Source of the DNA: Flavobacteriaceae bacterium
GTDB lineage: Bacteria; Bacteroidota; Bacteroidia; Flavobacteriales; Flavobacteriaceae
Reading direction: 5' to 3'
Assembly: GCA_009827225.1 (NCBI GenBank)
Contig: WUAI01000030.1
Location: 1 to 40,674, forward strand
Length of the DNA: 40,674 bases
Part shown: positions 30,490 to 39,911 of the stretch, one piece after another
Layout of the letters: each line of letters begins with the position of its first letter
Numbering within the stretch: the first letter of the stretch is position 1
Program-made: the position numbers and the translations under genes
Notes under the pieces: generated by a model
What the model saw: the letters and a program-made list of their open reading frames with translations, nothing else
The model's database searches: none
What the model was told of the DNA's origin: nothing

Positions 30490-31945
30490 TCCTTCCGAAA
30501 TATCATACACCAATAAACAGAAAACCGGGATTGCGATTGCCGCCGGCCTATATCCTCTGATCCATTATTACAACGGAAATTTCGACATGGCCGATTCGTG
30601 GTTTCAATTCGGTTTCCTGGTGGGAATTTGTGTGTTGCTCCCGTTGATACTTATTTGGGTCACTTCTTTTCTGCTGAAATTTTCGGTATTTACAATTATT
30701 CGGAAAAATGGAATAGCAGCCGCAAATCTCGTGCTGTTTTTCGGATTACTTTCCTTACTGATATTTCAGCCGGACAAGAAACTGTTCGCGTTGATCCTGC
30801 TGGGTGCCTTCATGCTCAGTTTCCTCTTGTATAAGCATTTGAGAAAGGTGGTCATCATTCAATACCTCCTAGCGGTATTTGCCTTGATCAGCTTTGTGCC
30901 ACGAATGTTCTTTATCATCAATTACAATGATGATTGGGCACAGGTAAGCGATTCCATTAAAGAGGCTACCTTCAAAACAAAACCAAACATCTATGTGATA
31001 CAACCGGACGGCTATACGAATTTTGTGGACATGCGAAAGCCGCCCTACGATAATCCAAACAAAGGTTTTGAAAATTGGCTTGTAAAAAACGGGTTCACCA
31101 ACTACTCCAATTTCCGAAGTAATTATTATTCGACCCTCACTTCCAATGCATCCATGTTTGCGATGAAACATCATTACTATGAAAATACGTATCGTGGTAA
31201 TTTAAAGACATTTGGTTCACAGGAAGTGATCGTTGGCCAAAATACTACTTTGGATATTTTGACCAGGAATGGTTATGAAAAGACCCTTCTTACCGACAAT
31301 TCTTTTTTCTTAATCAACCGAAAACTAAAAGGATTTGACGATTGTAATGTGCCTCAAAATAAAATACTTCCATATGATACAGGCGGTGTTAAGGGAGTTG
31401 ATATAGTTGCCGATTTTGAAGAACGACTGCAATCACAGGGAGAGACGCCTCAGTTCTATTTCATTGAAAAAACAACTCCAAGCCACATTATGTACACTAC
31501 AGCTGCTTCTCTTGGCATTGAAGGGGAGCGAGAGGCGTATTTAAAAAGATTAAAACGAGCGCACGGTTGGGTAGGAGACCTGGTGCGGTTGATTCAGAAA
31601 TATGATGACAATGCACTGGTTATTCTGGTATCAGACCATGGGGGTTATGTAGGTCTTACCTCAGTAAAGGAGGTAGAGACCCGACAGCTTAACGAGATAG
31701 AAGCTGTTTCGGTTTTCTCAACCCAATTAAGTATTAAATGGGCTAATGGCGAAGTACCGGAAGATCTTGAATTCAAGAGCAATGTGAATGTGTTTAGACA
31801 GGTTTTCTCCTATTTGAGTGAAGAACCGGCATTTCTGGACCATATGGAAGACAATGGAAGTTATTTACCGTTATACGAAGGTTGGAAGGCAAATTACTAT
31901 GAATACCTGGATGATTTGGGAAACTATACCTTCAGGAAACTATAA
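30482..31945 (+). CDS. Membrane-anchored sulfatase/alkaline-phosphatase-superfamily protein, copy 1
   Basis: The 487-residue protein starts with GTG at 30482. It has four membrane helices in the first 150 residues, and then an extracytoplasmic domain of the alkaline phosphatase superfamily. PNIYVIQPDGYTN holds the first metal-binding aspartate, STLTSNASMF is the likely nucleophile region (Thr or Ser), and LVILVSDHGGYVGL holds the distal Asp-His. There is no CxPxR formylglycine motif, so it is not a classical sulfatase. The layout is closer to LtaS- or EptA-like phospho-group transferases. It is followed by a paralogue with the same architecture. It probably transfers or removes a phosphorylated substituent on an exported glycan. 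Confidence 0.83.
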   Translation: MANPSEISYTNKQKTGIAIAAGLYPLIHYYNGNFDMADSWFQFGFLVGICVLLPLILIWVTSFLLKFSVFTIIRKNGIAAANLVLFFGLLSLLIFQPDKKLFALILLGAFMLSFLLYKHLRKVVIIQYLLAVFALISFVPRMFFIINYNDDWAQVSDSIKEATFKTKPNIYVIQPDGYTNFVDMRKPPYDNPNKGFENWLVKNGFTNYSNFRSNYYSTLTSNASMFAMKHHYYENTYRGNLKTFGSQEVIVGQNTTLDILTRNGYEKTLLTDNSFFLINRKLKGFDDCNVPQNKILPYDTGGVKGVDIVADFEERLQSQGETPQFYFIEKTTPSHIMYTTAASLGIEGEREAYLKRLKRAHGWVGDLVRLIQKYDDNALVILVSDHGGYVGLTSVKEVETRQLNEIEAVSVFSTQLSIKWANGEVPEDLEFKSNVNVFRQVFSYLSEEPAFLDHMEDNGSYLPLYEGWKANYYEYLDDLGNYTFRKL

Positions 31946-31986
31946 TTTTGAACGCTTAATCGTAGTACTTGTATATTTACAGCGGA

Positions 31987-33471
31987 ATGTCGAAGGTATC
32001 CGAATTTTTAAAGAACGATAAACATTATCCAATACTCACGGGGATAGCAGCAGGATTATACCCTTTGCTGTTTTATTATTCCAATAATTTTACGCTGATC
32101 AACAGTTGGGACCATCTATGGTATTTTCTGGGTGTTTTCCTCGGAATTCCAATAGTCTCGTTTTATTTCCTTTATCGGATATTTAAAATCAATAGTTTGT
32201 CCAAGTGGCAGAAATACCTGCTTCCTTTTCTCAATGTTTTCGTGTTTCTATTTCTGATGAAGGTTTGTCTGTACGCCGGACTTCAGAAGAAAATAACACT
32301 CGGAATATTGATCGCCTCGGGGCTCTTTGCCTGGTTTTTATGGAAGCATTATAAGAAAGCGGTCGTATTTCAGCTTTTACTAGCGTGTATTGGGATCTAT
32401 ACGTTCACCAATACGATGATCAGTCAGTTGAATTTTTCGAAAGAATGGATGCAACAACCCGACGATATTGGGGAGGTGGTATTGGAAAAGAAACCGAATA
32501 TCTATTTCATTCAACCCGATGGCTATGTCAACTTCTCGGAACTTTCCAAAGGCGAATACCGCTATGAGGATTCCAAATTCGAGCAGTATCTGTTGAATGA
32601 GAATTTCACCAATTATGCAGATTTCCGAAGCAATTATGGATCCACGCTTTCATCGAACAGTTCAATCTTTATGATGAAACACCATTTTTATAATAAGGGA
32701 ACGAGTTTCAGTGAAGGCTTGAATGCCAGGAATATTATAATATCCGATAATACTGTACTCAATGTTCTCAAGAACAATGGGTATACAACGCATTTTATTT
32801 CTGAAAAACCCTATTTACTGTTGAATAGGCCTGAAATCGGGTTTCATACCACCAACTTTAAATATGGAGACATACCTTTTATCAGTTCCGGATTAAAACT
32901 GAAAAGGGAAGTAATCGATGACCTGAAGGTAGAGTTTGAGCGCCAAGCGGATACCCCGCATTTTTATTTTATGGAACTCTTTTCCCCGGGGCATATTCCC
33001 AATGCCAAGATCGCGAGTACCGGTATCGAAGGGGAGCGTTTGAAATGGATCGATTCGCTGGAGGAATCCAATGAAAAACTCACCAATCTGATAGATGCTA
33101 TTAAGACACACGATCCGAAGGCCTTGATAATGATATTGTCGGATCATGGCGGATACGTAGGCTTGGAATATGCACGGGAAGCCAATGATAAAACAGCGGA
33201 TCGCGATCTGATATATTCTATGTTTAGCTCTCAATTATCCATTCACTGGCCGGACAATGACGCTCCTGAGTTTGAAAATGAGTTAAAGAGTTCAGTGAAT
33301 GTATTCCGGGTTTTATTCAGCCATCTCAGTAACAACAAGAAATATTTACAGCATCTGCAAGACGATAGTAGTTATATGATCGTTTATAATGGAGCGCCTA
33401 AAGGAGTTTATCAGTATCTTGATGCCCAGGGTAATGTAACTTTCAAGAAACAAACGCTATTTACGAAGTAA
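31987..33471 (+). CDS. Membrane-anchored sulfatase/alkaline-phosphatase-superfamily protein, copy 2
   Basis: The 494-residue protein begins at ATG 31987 (MSKVSEFLKNDKHYPI). It parallels its upstream neighbour from end to end: TGIAAGLYPLLFYYSNNF at the N-terminus, four membrane helices, PNIYFIQPDGYVNF, NYGSTLSSNSSIFMMKHHFY and MILSDHGGYVGLEYA. The putative nucleophile region differs slightly (STLSSNSS versus STLTSNAS). The two copies clearly arose by tandem duplication but have diverged substantially, so they may act on different substituents. A TATATTTA box (31972-31979) directly upstream could give separate expression. The 3' end overlaps the next gene by 13 bases. Confidence 0.83.
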   Translation: MSKVSEFLKNDKHYPILTGIAAGLYPLLFYYSNNFTLINSWDHLWYFLGVFLGIPIVSFYFLYRIFKINSLSKWQKYLLPFLNVFVFLFLMKVCLYAGLQKKITLGILIASGLFAWFLWKHYKKAVVFQLLLACIGIYTFTNTMISQLNFSKEWMQQPDDIGEVVLEKKPNIYFIQPDGYVNFSELSKGEYRYEDSKFEQYLLNENFTNYADFRSNYGSTLSSNSSIFMMKHHFYNKGTSFSEGLNARNIIISDNTVLNVLKNNGYTTHFISEKPYLLLNRPEIGFHTTNFKYGDIPFISSGLKLKREVIDDLKVEFERQADTPHFYFMELFSPGHIPNAKIASTGIEGERLKWIDSLEESNEKLTNLIDAIKTHDPKALIMILSDHGGYVGLEYAREANDKTADRDLIYSMFSSQLSIHWPDNDAPEFENELKSSVNVFRVLFSHLSNNKKYLQHLQDDSSYMIVYNGAPKGVYQYLDAQGNVTFKKQTLFTK

Positions 33472-34400
33472 GAAAATATCACCAGCAGGATGAAGCATCG
33501 TGGAACGAGTTTGTTTCGAATTCGGTCAATGCTACATTCCTTTTCAAGCGCGGGTTTATGGATTATCATTCGGATCGTTTCACGGATCATTCGATGATGA
33601 TCTATAAGAAAAATCGCCTGGTAGCGATTATACCTGCAAATATTGCTGAAAAGGAGGTACTGAGCCATGCCGGACTTACCTATGGAGGTATTATCACAAA
33701 GGACTACACCAATGTAACAGAAATGGGTGCCATGCTTGATGCCACCTTGAATTTCCTTAAATCGGAGGGGATCGAATCCTTTCATCTTAAGATCATGCCT
33801 TCATTTTTGCAAGAAGGGTATGGTAGTGGTCTGGAGTACTTTTTGTATCGTCATAATGCCGAACTCACGGGTCGTGATATGAATTTTGTCGTGGATTTGC
33901 GCAACGGAATTCAAATTCATAAATCTAAGTTGAAGAAGTTAAATACGATCGATCCCATGTCACTTGTAATTCAGGAAACTAATGATCTCGCACCATTTTG
34001 GAATGAGATACTTATACCTGTATTACATGAAAGTCATGGTGTTTCCCCGGTACATTCGCTGGAAGAAATTAGTTTGCTGAAAGATCGTTTTCCCCAAAAT
34101 ATCCGCCAGTTCGATATATATCACGAGAATCGTATAGTGGCAGGAATGACTCTTTTTGTGACTTCTAATGCTGTGAAGTCGCAATATGGCGCGGCTTACA
34201 AAGAGGGAAAGTCGTTGCGGGCGCTTGACTATTTGTACTTGAAGTTGTTTGAGAAATTTATTGAGGAAGGATATCCTTATTTCGATATGGGTACGTCTAC
34301 GGTTGCAAAAGGTACCAGTTATAATGTAGGGCTATCGAAATATAAGGAAGAATTCGGGGCAAAGCCCGTAAATTTGGATCATTATAAACTCTCTGTATGA
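33459..34400 (+). CDS. FemAB/GNAT-type acyltransferase with an apparent ATT start
   Basis: The first ATG in frame is at 33558, but the frame is open upstream to 33435. The upstream residues [18 protein letters not shown] and then [14 protein letters not shown] look exactly like the N-terminus of FemAB/GNAT-fold proteins of Bacteroidota glycan loci. The best candidate start is ATT at 33459 (reading M-YEVRKY), which gives 313 residues and a 13-base overlap with the preceding gene. The body shows [25 protein letters not shown], a central AMTGATLN-like region and [27 protein letters not shown]. Such proteins transfer amino-acyl or acyl groups. Here the acceptor may be an amino sugar. The 3' end overlaps the aminotransferase gene by four bases. 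Confidence 0.8.
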   Translation: MYEVRKYHQQDEASWNEFVSNSVNATFLFKRGFMDYHSDRFTDHSMMIYKKNRLVAIIPANIAEKEVLSHAGLTYGGIITKDYTNVTEMGAMLDATLNFLKSEGIESFHLKIMPSFLQEGYGSGLEYFLYRHNAELTGRDMNFVVDLRNGIQIHKSKLKKLNTIDPMSLVIQETNDLAPFWNEILIPVLHESHGVSPVHSLEEISLLKDRFPQNIRQFDIYHENRIVAGMTLFVTSNAVKSQYGAAYKEGKSLRALDYLYLKLFEKFIEEGYPYFDMGTSTVAKGTSYNVGLSKYKEEFGAKPVNLDHYKLSV

Positions 34401-35500
34401 AGGTTCCGTTCATAAATCTACAAAAGATAAATGCACGTTTTGAAAAGGAATTCGCGGTTACTTTTCAGGATGTGATGGATTCGGGATACTTCATTTTGGG
34501 GAATCAACTATCGCTTTTTGAGAACCGATATGCCGCATATTGCGGCACGAAACACTGCATTGGTGTGGGTAATGGCCTGGATGCTTTGCGACTCATACTC
34601 GAGGGTTATAAGTTATTGGGAAGATTGAAAGAAGGGGATGAGGTATTGGTTGCGTCCAACACCTTTATCGCTACCATACTTGCAGTCAAACAAGCCGGTA
34701 TGGTTCCTGTTTTGGTGGAAGCCGAAGACACTACCTATACTTTCGACTTGGATGACCTGAAGCGTAAAATTTCAACAACCACTAAAGCCATTATGCCTGT
34801 GCACTTGTATGGCCAAATTGCCTCCATGGATGCAATTATGTCAATGGCGGCTAAAGAAAATCTCCTGGTGATAGAGGATGCGGCTCAGGCGCATGGCGCA
34901 GTTGACAACGACGGAAGAAAAGCGGGAAGTATTGGTCATGCAGGAGCTTTTAGCTTTTATCCTACGAAGAATTTAGGGGCGCTAGGCGACGGGGGAGCCA
35001 TTACCACCAACGACTCAAAACTCAATAAGGCGGTTCAGAAATTGAGAAATTATGGAACTACTTCGAAATATGTGAACGAAGTGGTAGGATTTAACAGCCG
35101 ACTGGATGAACTGCAGGCTGCGTTTTTAAATGTAAAATTGGAGAGATTGGACGAGGATAACAAGGCTCGGCAAATGATAGCCAAGCGGTATCTCGAAGGG
35201 ATCAGTAACGCTAATGTTTCATTACCCGATTATGATGGTTCCGGGAATCACGTCTTTCACTTGTTCGTTGTGCAGGTGCAAGACAGGGAAGATTTCACCG
35301 CATTTTTGACCAAAGAAGGAATCGGTCATTTGATCCATTATCCCATCGCCCCCCACCAGCAGCAAGCCCTGGAGGAATTGAAAAAGTTAGATTTTCCGAT
35401 TGCTGAAAAAATTCATCGAGAGGTAGTTAGTATTCCTATGAGCCCGGTGATGACTGACGATGAAGTAGATTTGGTTATTCAAGTTATAAATCGATATTAA
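34397..35500 (+). CDS. DegT/DnrJ/EryC1/StrS-type sugar aminotransferase
   Basis: The 367-residue PLP enzyme opens with [15 protein letters not shown]. It has [38 protein letters not shown] (Asp161 and Gln164) and the Schiff-base Lys191 in [16 protein letters not shown], followed by RNYGTTSKY and the substrate-binding [12 protein letters not shown]. It transfers an amino group from glutamate to a nucleotide-linked ketosugar in the cytoplasm. A FdtA/WxcM-like 3,4-ketoisomerase lies in the same locus (39904-40323), which makes it similar in role to FdtB/QdtB, giving a 3-amino-3,6-dideoxyhexose. The start overlaps the upstream gene by four bases, and the next gene begins directly after the stop. 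Confidence 0.95.
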   Translation: MKVPFINLQKINARFEKEFAVTFQDVMDSGYFILGNQLSLFENRYAAYCGTKHCIGVGNGLDALRLILEGYKLLGRLKEGDEVLVASNTFIATILAVKQAGMVPVLVEAEDTTYTFDLDDLKRKISTTTKAIMPVHLYGQIASMDAIMSMAAKENLLVIEDAAQAHGAVDNDGRKAGSIGHAGAFSFYPTKNLGALGDGGAITTNDSKLNKAVQKLRNYGTTSKYVNEVVGFNSRLDELQAAFLNVKLERLDEDNKARQMIAKRYLEGISNANVSLPDYDGSGNHVFHLFVVQVQDREDFTAFLTKEGIGHLIHYPIAPHQQQALEELKKLDFPIAEKIHREVVSIPMSPVMTDDEVDLVIQVINRY

Positions 35501-36796
35501 TTGAAATTACCGAAGTTTTTACGAAATAATCTGCTCCTAAAAATGACCTCGCTCAATGCGCTGGTGATTGGAGTTCGGCTTATTATTTCTTTGTTTGTTC
35601 AACGGGAAATCTTCGATATTGTTGGGAAAGCAGGATACGCCAAGATAGGATCACTTCGTAACCTGGTCCAGATTTTAACCTCTTTTACCTCTTTGGGTGT
35701 TTTCAATGGCATCGTGAAATATGTTGCCGAATACAAAAACGACAAAGCAGAGCTTCAGAAGTTATTCTCAACCACTTTAGTGTTTACGATCATCGGATCA
35801 GTATTGAGTTCTGTGATCTTGCTTATTTTCTCGGAGCAGTTAAGTCAGCGTTTCTTTTTCTCTACGGAATATGCCTTTGCCATCAAACTGGTGGCAGTGA
35901 TCGTCCCGTTTATTGCCATACAGCGTGTATTTAATGGCGTCGTAAACGGTTTATCCAAATACAAGCACTTCGCCAAGATTGAAATGGTGGCTTATATCCT
36001 GGCCGCGGGGTTAACACTTTATATGCTGTACACCCGAAATTTGAATGGCGTGCTCATTGCTATTGCAGTCACTCCTGCCATTCAGGTAATGGTCATGCTT
36101 TTTTTCTTCATTAAGATACTTAGGGAATATGTTCAGTTTTCAGAATTAAAATTTAAGGTTCCCTATGCGAAAAATCTGTTGGCATTTGCACTGATGTCCT
36201 TCTTTTCAACGGTTCTGTTGAATCAATTGGAAATTGAAATACGAAGGGTTCTCACCTTAAAAGTGACCGAAGAGGCCGCCGGGGTATGGACAGGACTCAA
36301 TTTCGTTTCTAAGAATTACATGGTGTTTTCAAATGCCTTGTTTACGCTGTATGTGATCCCGAAATTCGCCTCCATACATGATTTTTTCAATTTTAAACTG
36401 GAGGTAAGGAATATCTTTAAGACCTTGTTACCACTATTCGGGCTCGGTATGCTCATCGTATATTTTTCCAGGCATATCATTATTTACCTGATTTATCCGG
36501 ATGCTCCCGAGATGGCTCCGTTGTTCAAATGGCAACTCATGGGCGATTTCGTGAGATTGGCATCGTTAATTCTTGCGCATCAATTCCTGGCTAAAAAACT
36601 GGTTCGAAGTTTTATTTTTACTGAACTCCTTTCACTCGGACTCTTCTTCATCCTTTCTTATTACCTGGTGGATATTTATGGAATAGAAGGTGTTCCAATC
36701 GCACATTTAATAAGATATATTGTTTACTTTGTAGTGGTATTTTTTGTGGTGATGCATTATTTCAGAAATCTCAGAGCAAACACAAAAACGGAGTAA
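35501..36796 (+). CDS. Wzx/O-antigen translocase-type flippase
   Basis: The 431-residue protein starts with TTG at 35501, adjacent to the preceding stop codon. A later ATG at codon 15 would remove the first conserved positive segment. About 12 membrane helices fill the sequence. The opening LLLKMTSLNALVIGVRLIISL and the GLGVFNG-like SLGVFNGIVKYVAEY motif resemble the WzxE/O-antigen translocase group of the MOP superfamily. It should flip undecaprenyl-linked oligosaccharide units across the inner membrane. Context of sugar aminotransferase and glycosyltransferases supports this. No Wzy polymerase is seen in the window. Confidence 0.9.
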   Translation: MKLPKFLRNNLLLKMTSLNALVIGVRLIISLFVQREIFDIVGKAGYAKIGSLRNLVQILTSFTSLGVFNGIVKYVAEYKNDKAELQKLFSTTLVFTIIGSVLSSVILLIFSEQLSQRFFFSTEYAFAIKLVAVIVPFIAIQRVFNGVVNGLSKYKHFAKIEMVAYILAAGLTLYMLYTRNLNGVLIAIAVTPAIQVMVMLFFFIKILREYVQFSELKFKVPYAKNLLAFALMSFFSTVLLNQLEIEIRRVLTLKVTEEAAGVWTGLNFVSKNYMVFSNALFTLYVIPKFASIHDFFNFKLEVRNIFKTLLPLFGLGMLIVYFSRHIIIYLIYPDAPEMAPLFKWQLMGDFVRLASLILAHQFLAKKLVRSFIFTELLSLGLFFILSYYLVDIYGIEGVPIAHLIRYIVYFVVVFFVVMHYFRNLRANTKTE

Positions 36797-36809
36797 CGAT
36801 TTAGCATTT

Positions 36810-37643
36810 ATGGCTGTAGAAACTTGCGCATTAAAAATTGACAATGAACCTTTCGAGTTTGAGGTAACCGGCCAATTTTCCTGGGGAAAACCCGAAAATT
36901 TGTTCAAAGCTGAAGGAAACGTGATATCCAAGGTTCCGTGGGCCAAATTAGGCTTCGGAGTGGTGGAAGCTTTTAAGGGTAAGGAGTTCGATGCTTTAAA
37001 ACAATCCGTTCGTGACAATATTCTTAGAGCCATACAAGTCAATAACATAACTGTGGACCCTGAATCATTCCAGCTGGAAGATTACCATAAGATCGTGAAC
37101 ACCGATGAGGGGCATCTGGGGGTTATAGATATTACCCGAAATTTGACGAACGAAGATTTTGATTTCGATATCGAATTATTAGTGCAGCGATTTGGCGAGA
37201 TCCTGGGTTATCAACTCACCTCCTGGGTGGAAGAATTACAGAAAACCCACATTCAGATCAGGATCAATCGACCAAGCAGCCTGGATATCAATCCACCTCA
37301 TAAAGACGGATATCTTAGCTACTGGGAAGACATCATTAATGTGTGGATTCCGATTGCGGGTTGCAATGAACATACTTCTTTGCCCGTAGCTCCGGGTAGT
37401 CATCTTATTGCGGAAGATGAAATTTACCGTACAGAAAGCAAAGGAGCCACCATTAACGGAAACACTTATTATGTTCCATGTATCCTTAAAACAAAATCCG
37501 GGAATCTTGACATGATCCGCCCTAATCCCAAGGAAGGGGAGGCACTCATTTTTTCACCTTTTCTTATTCATGGTGCGGCGGTAAATCGAAGTGATCAAAC
37601 CCGTGTTTCAATTGAATTGAGGTTCCCACGCCTCACATCTTAG
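36810..37643 (+). CDS. Phytanoyl-CoA-dioxygenase-like Fe(II)/2-oxoglutarate oxygenase
   Basis: The 277-residue protein carries the complete facial-triad pattern: His164 and Asp166 in NPPHKDGYLS, His254 in FSPFLIHGAAVNR, and Arg265 in SDQTRVSIELRF for binding 2-oxoglutarate. The fold and the VPVAPGSH-like LPVAPGSHLIAEDE segment fit the PhyH family. Such enzymes hydroxylate small molecules, sugars or lipids. In a surface glycan locus it may modify a sugar or a sugar substituent before export, which is inference. It begins 13 bases after the flippase gene and overlaps the convergent glycosyltransferase gene by 11 bases. Confidence 0.88.
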   Translation: MAVETCALKIDNEPFEFEVTGQFSWGKPENLFKAEGNVISKVPWAKLGFGVVEAFKGKEFDALKQSVRDNILRAIQVNNITVDPESFQLEDYHKIVNTDEGHLGVIDITRNLTNEDFDFDIELLVQRFGEILGYQLTSWVEELQKTHIQIRINRPSSLDINPPHKDGYLSYWEDIINVWIPIAGCNEHTSLPVAPGSHLIAEDEIYRTESKGATINGNTYYVPCILKTKSGNLDMIRPNPKEGEALIFSPFLIHGAAVNRSDQTRVSIELRFPRLTS

Positions 37644-38775
37644 AATTCCAGAGATCGAAATAACGTTGAGCCGATTTAATATAATCATGCTCCGTTTCAA
37701 TAAACTTTCGCGCATTTCCTGAAATCTCCTTCATTTTTTCCGGATTCAGAACGAGCCATTCTAACTTTTCAGCAATTTTTTCAGAATCGGGCAGGGCGTT
37801 AATAGCCACTGTGTCTTCTTCGAGCCCGAAATAATCCAGCCATTCTTTTTCAGCTCCCGTAAAAACAACTTTTCCTTTTGCCATGGCCTCCAAAGCATTA
37901 AACCCCTGGTCGTAGGCAAAAACCTGATCCAGTAAAATGTGGGCATCATTGAACAAATTGATGTAGGTGTCGTAAGGGACACTTTCCACTGTAATCACTT
38001 TAATCTTATCACCATGCTTTGATTCAAGGATTTCCAGAGCTTCTTCAAACAGATAATTTCCTTTTTTGAAGTAGTTGTTTCTATTGATACCATGAAAGAT
38101 CACCACCTTGTCGCCAATCTCAGGGAAGTTGTATTTCAGTACCTCAGGATTAATAGGGTTTGGAACCATCCCTAAATACTTGGGATGCTTTTCCAGGGGC
38201 ACATGATAATCGAGATCCGATGCAATTACCCCTTTGATATGTTCAAAAATAAACCGGTGTAATTTCTCGAATGGCGGACTCAAATATTTCGTAATGGAAT
38301 AATAGTTTTTCTTGTGCTTCTTTCCCTCGAAATATGGTGTTAGAACAGAATAGCGGTACTTTTTATCGTACGCGAATTTAACGCTGATATGATCCAAACC
38401 ACAAGAAAGAAGAAAAACATTCTTATTGTTTTTGAAGATAAAATCGAGCAGTTTTTGTTCCGTTTTTGGCTGTGTCAGAAAACTGTGCTCATTGATGAGT
38501 TGAACAATATCATTGTTGGAAAAGAGTTCTTTGTTTTGGAAGAATTGCTTTTCAATGGACCTTGAATGCAGATCAATTTTGAATAATTTGAACAGGACTT
38601 TATTAAGAAATAGTGGGAAGCCACTTTTATATTTTTCTGAGAAATTCACGTCCACCATTCTCTTTTTGAAACCGTCTCCTGTCCCTACCACCGTGACTTC
38701 ATGTCCCAGGGTTTGGAGTCCGTCTTTAAGGGTTTTATGGGATGAATTATATTCGCCTACCAGCAGAATTCTCAT
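37633..38775 (-). CDS. Glycosyltransferase (GT-B fold), minus strand
   Basis: The 380-residue protein has the GT-B start MRILLVGEYNSSHKTLKDGLQ with a GHEVTVVG strand, and a C-terminal donor-binding region with FNALEAMAKGKVVFTGAE. The latter is equivalent to the E-x7-E part of GT4 enzymes but with one Glu replaced (FNALEAM). It runs opposite to its neighbours: its 3' end overlaps the PhyH-like gene by 11 bases and its start faces the next glycosyltransferase across a 35-base gap. It transfers a sugar to the growing lipid-linked glycan at the cytoplasmic face. Donor and acceptor cannot be predicted. Confidence 0.85.
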   Translation of the reverse strand: MRILLVGEYNSSHKTLKDGLQTLGHEVTVVGTGDGFKKRMVDVNFSEKYKSGFPLFLNKVLFKLFKIDLHSRSIEKQFFQNKELFSNNDIVQLINEHSFLTQPKTEQKLLDFIFKNNKNVFLLSCGLDHISVKFAYDKKYRYSVLTPYFEGKKHKKNYYSITKYLSPPFEKLHRFIFEHIKGVIASDLDYHVPLEKHPKYLGMVPNPINPEVLKYNFPEIGDKVVIFHGINRNNYFKKGNYLFEEALEILESKHGDKIKVITVESVPYDTYINLFNDAHILLDQVFAYDQGFNALEAMAKGKVVFTGAEKEWLDYFGLEEDTVAINALPDSEKIAEKLEWLVLNPEKMKEISGNARKFIETEHDYIKSAQRYFDLWNSKM

Positions 38776-38810
38776 TAATTATCTTAATTTAGGTCGTCTT
38801 TAATTCGCTT

Positions 38811-39911
38811 GTGCAAAGTACTAATAAAAAAGTTTGTATAGTAACCATTTCCCTTGCAAAAGGAGGGGCAGAACGTTCCTGTGCCATACTTTCCGAGATG
38901 TTATCAAATCTGGGTTATGAGGTTCATTTGGTGTTGCTGAACGATGCCATCGATTATCCCTATCAGGGAGAAATCTTCAATCTTGGTGCTTTAAAGGATG
39001 GGAATGACAATTTCTTCAAGCGATGGAAACGATTATCATTACTTCGGAAATATCTGAAGAAAAATAACTTCGATTGCATCATCGATCATCGTCCGAAGAA
39101 CAATTACAAGCGTGAATGGTTGTATCACAAACGGGTGTATCGAAATCAGAAAGTCATTTATGTAGCCCATAGCTCCAAGAAAGAAGAATATGTGACCGAA
39201 AACCCGGCAAAATTTGCGAAAATCTGCAACAGAAATGTGATGAATGTTGCGGTTTCCAAGTACATTGAAACTGAAGTACTGCAAGCCAGCGGAATTCAGA
39301 ATACGGCTACCATTCATAATGCATTCAATCCGGAATGGAATACCGAGAGTTCTGAGTTGCCGGAAGAACTTTCAGGTAAAGAATACATACTGTCCTATGG
39401 TCGAATGGTAGATGACATAAAGGATTTTCGTTTTCTCATCGAAGCCTATGAAGCCTCCGATTTGGCAGTTCGTGGTGTCCACCTGGTTTTAATGGGAGAT
39501 GGTCCGGATAAAGGAAGTTTAGAGCAGTTTGCCTCAGGTACGCGGTCTAAAGATTATATTGTCTTCCTGCCTTTCAATCCGGCCCCATTTCGAGTGATTC
39601 AAAACGCCAAATTTGTGACGCTCACCAGTTTTTATGAAGGTTTTCCCATGGTATTGGTGGAATCACTTTCCGTAGGGACCCCTGTGGTCTCTTTGGATAT
39701 TACCTCCGGCCCTAATGAGATCGTGCAACATGAAGAAAATGGTTTGCTAGTTTCTGAAAGAAATATACCTTTGTTTGCAGCGGCTATGGAGCGTATGATC
39801 ACCGATAGTGATTTATACAACAGGTGTATGCGAAATGCCAAACCTTCCGTTTCTCAGTTTTCAGTATCGGAAATAGGGAGAAAGTGGGACTTAATTTTAC
39901 AAGATGTCTAG
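38811..39911 (+). CDS. GT4 family glycosyltransferase
   Basis: The 366-residue protein starts with GTG at 38811 (MQSTNKKVCIVTISLAKGGAE). The N-terminal Rossmann domain has SLAKGGAERSCAIL, typical of GT4 enzymes of the capsule/O-antigen type. The C-terminal domain has LSYGRMVDDIKDFRFLIEAY, LVLMGDGPDKG, and the nucleotide-sugar motif FYEGFPMVLVESLSVGTPVV. It is a cytoplasmic or membrane-associated retaining glycosyltransferase. It is divergent from the minus-strand glycosyltransferase gene, and the ketoisomerase gene starts eight bases before its end. Confidence 0.95.
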   Translation: MQSTNKKVCIVTISLAKGGAERSCAILSEMLSNLGYEVHLVLLNDAIDYPYQGEIFNLGALKDGNDNFFKRWKRLSLLRKYLKKNNFDCIIDHRPKNNYKREWLYHKRVYRNQKVIYVAHSSKKEEYVTENPAKFAKICNRNVMNVAVSKYIETEVLQASGIQNTATIHNAFNPEWNTESSELPEELSGKEYILSYGRMVDDIKDFRFLIEAYEASDLAVRGVHLVLMGDGPDKGSLEQFASGTRSKDYIVFLPFNPAPFRVIQNAKFVTLTSFYEGFPMVLVESLSVGTPVVSLDITSGPNEIVQHEENGLLVSERNIPLFAAAMERMITDSDLYNRCMRNAKPSVSQFSVSEIGRKWDLILQDV

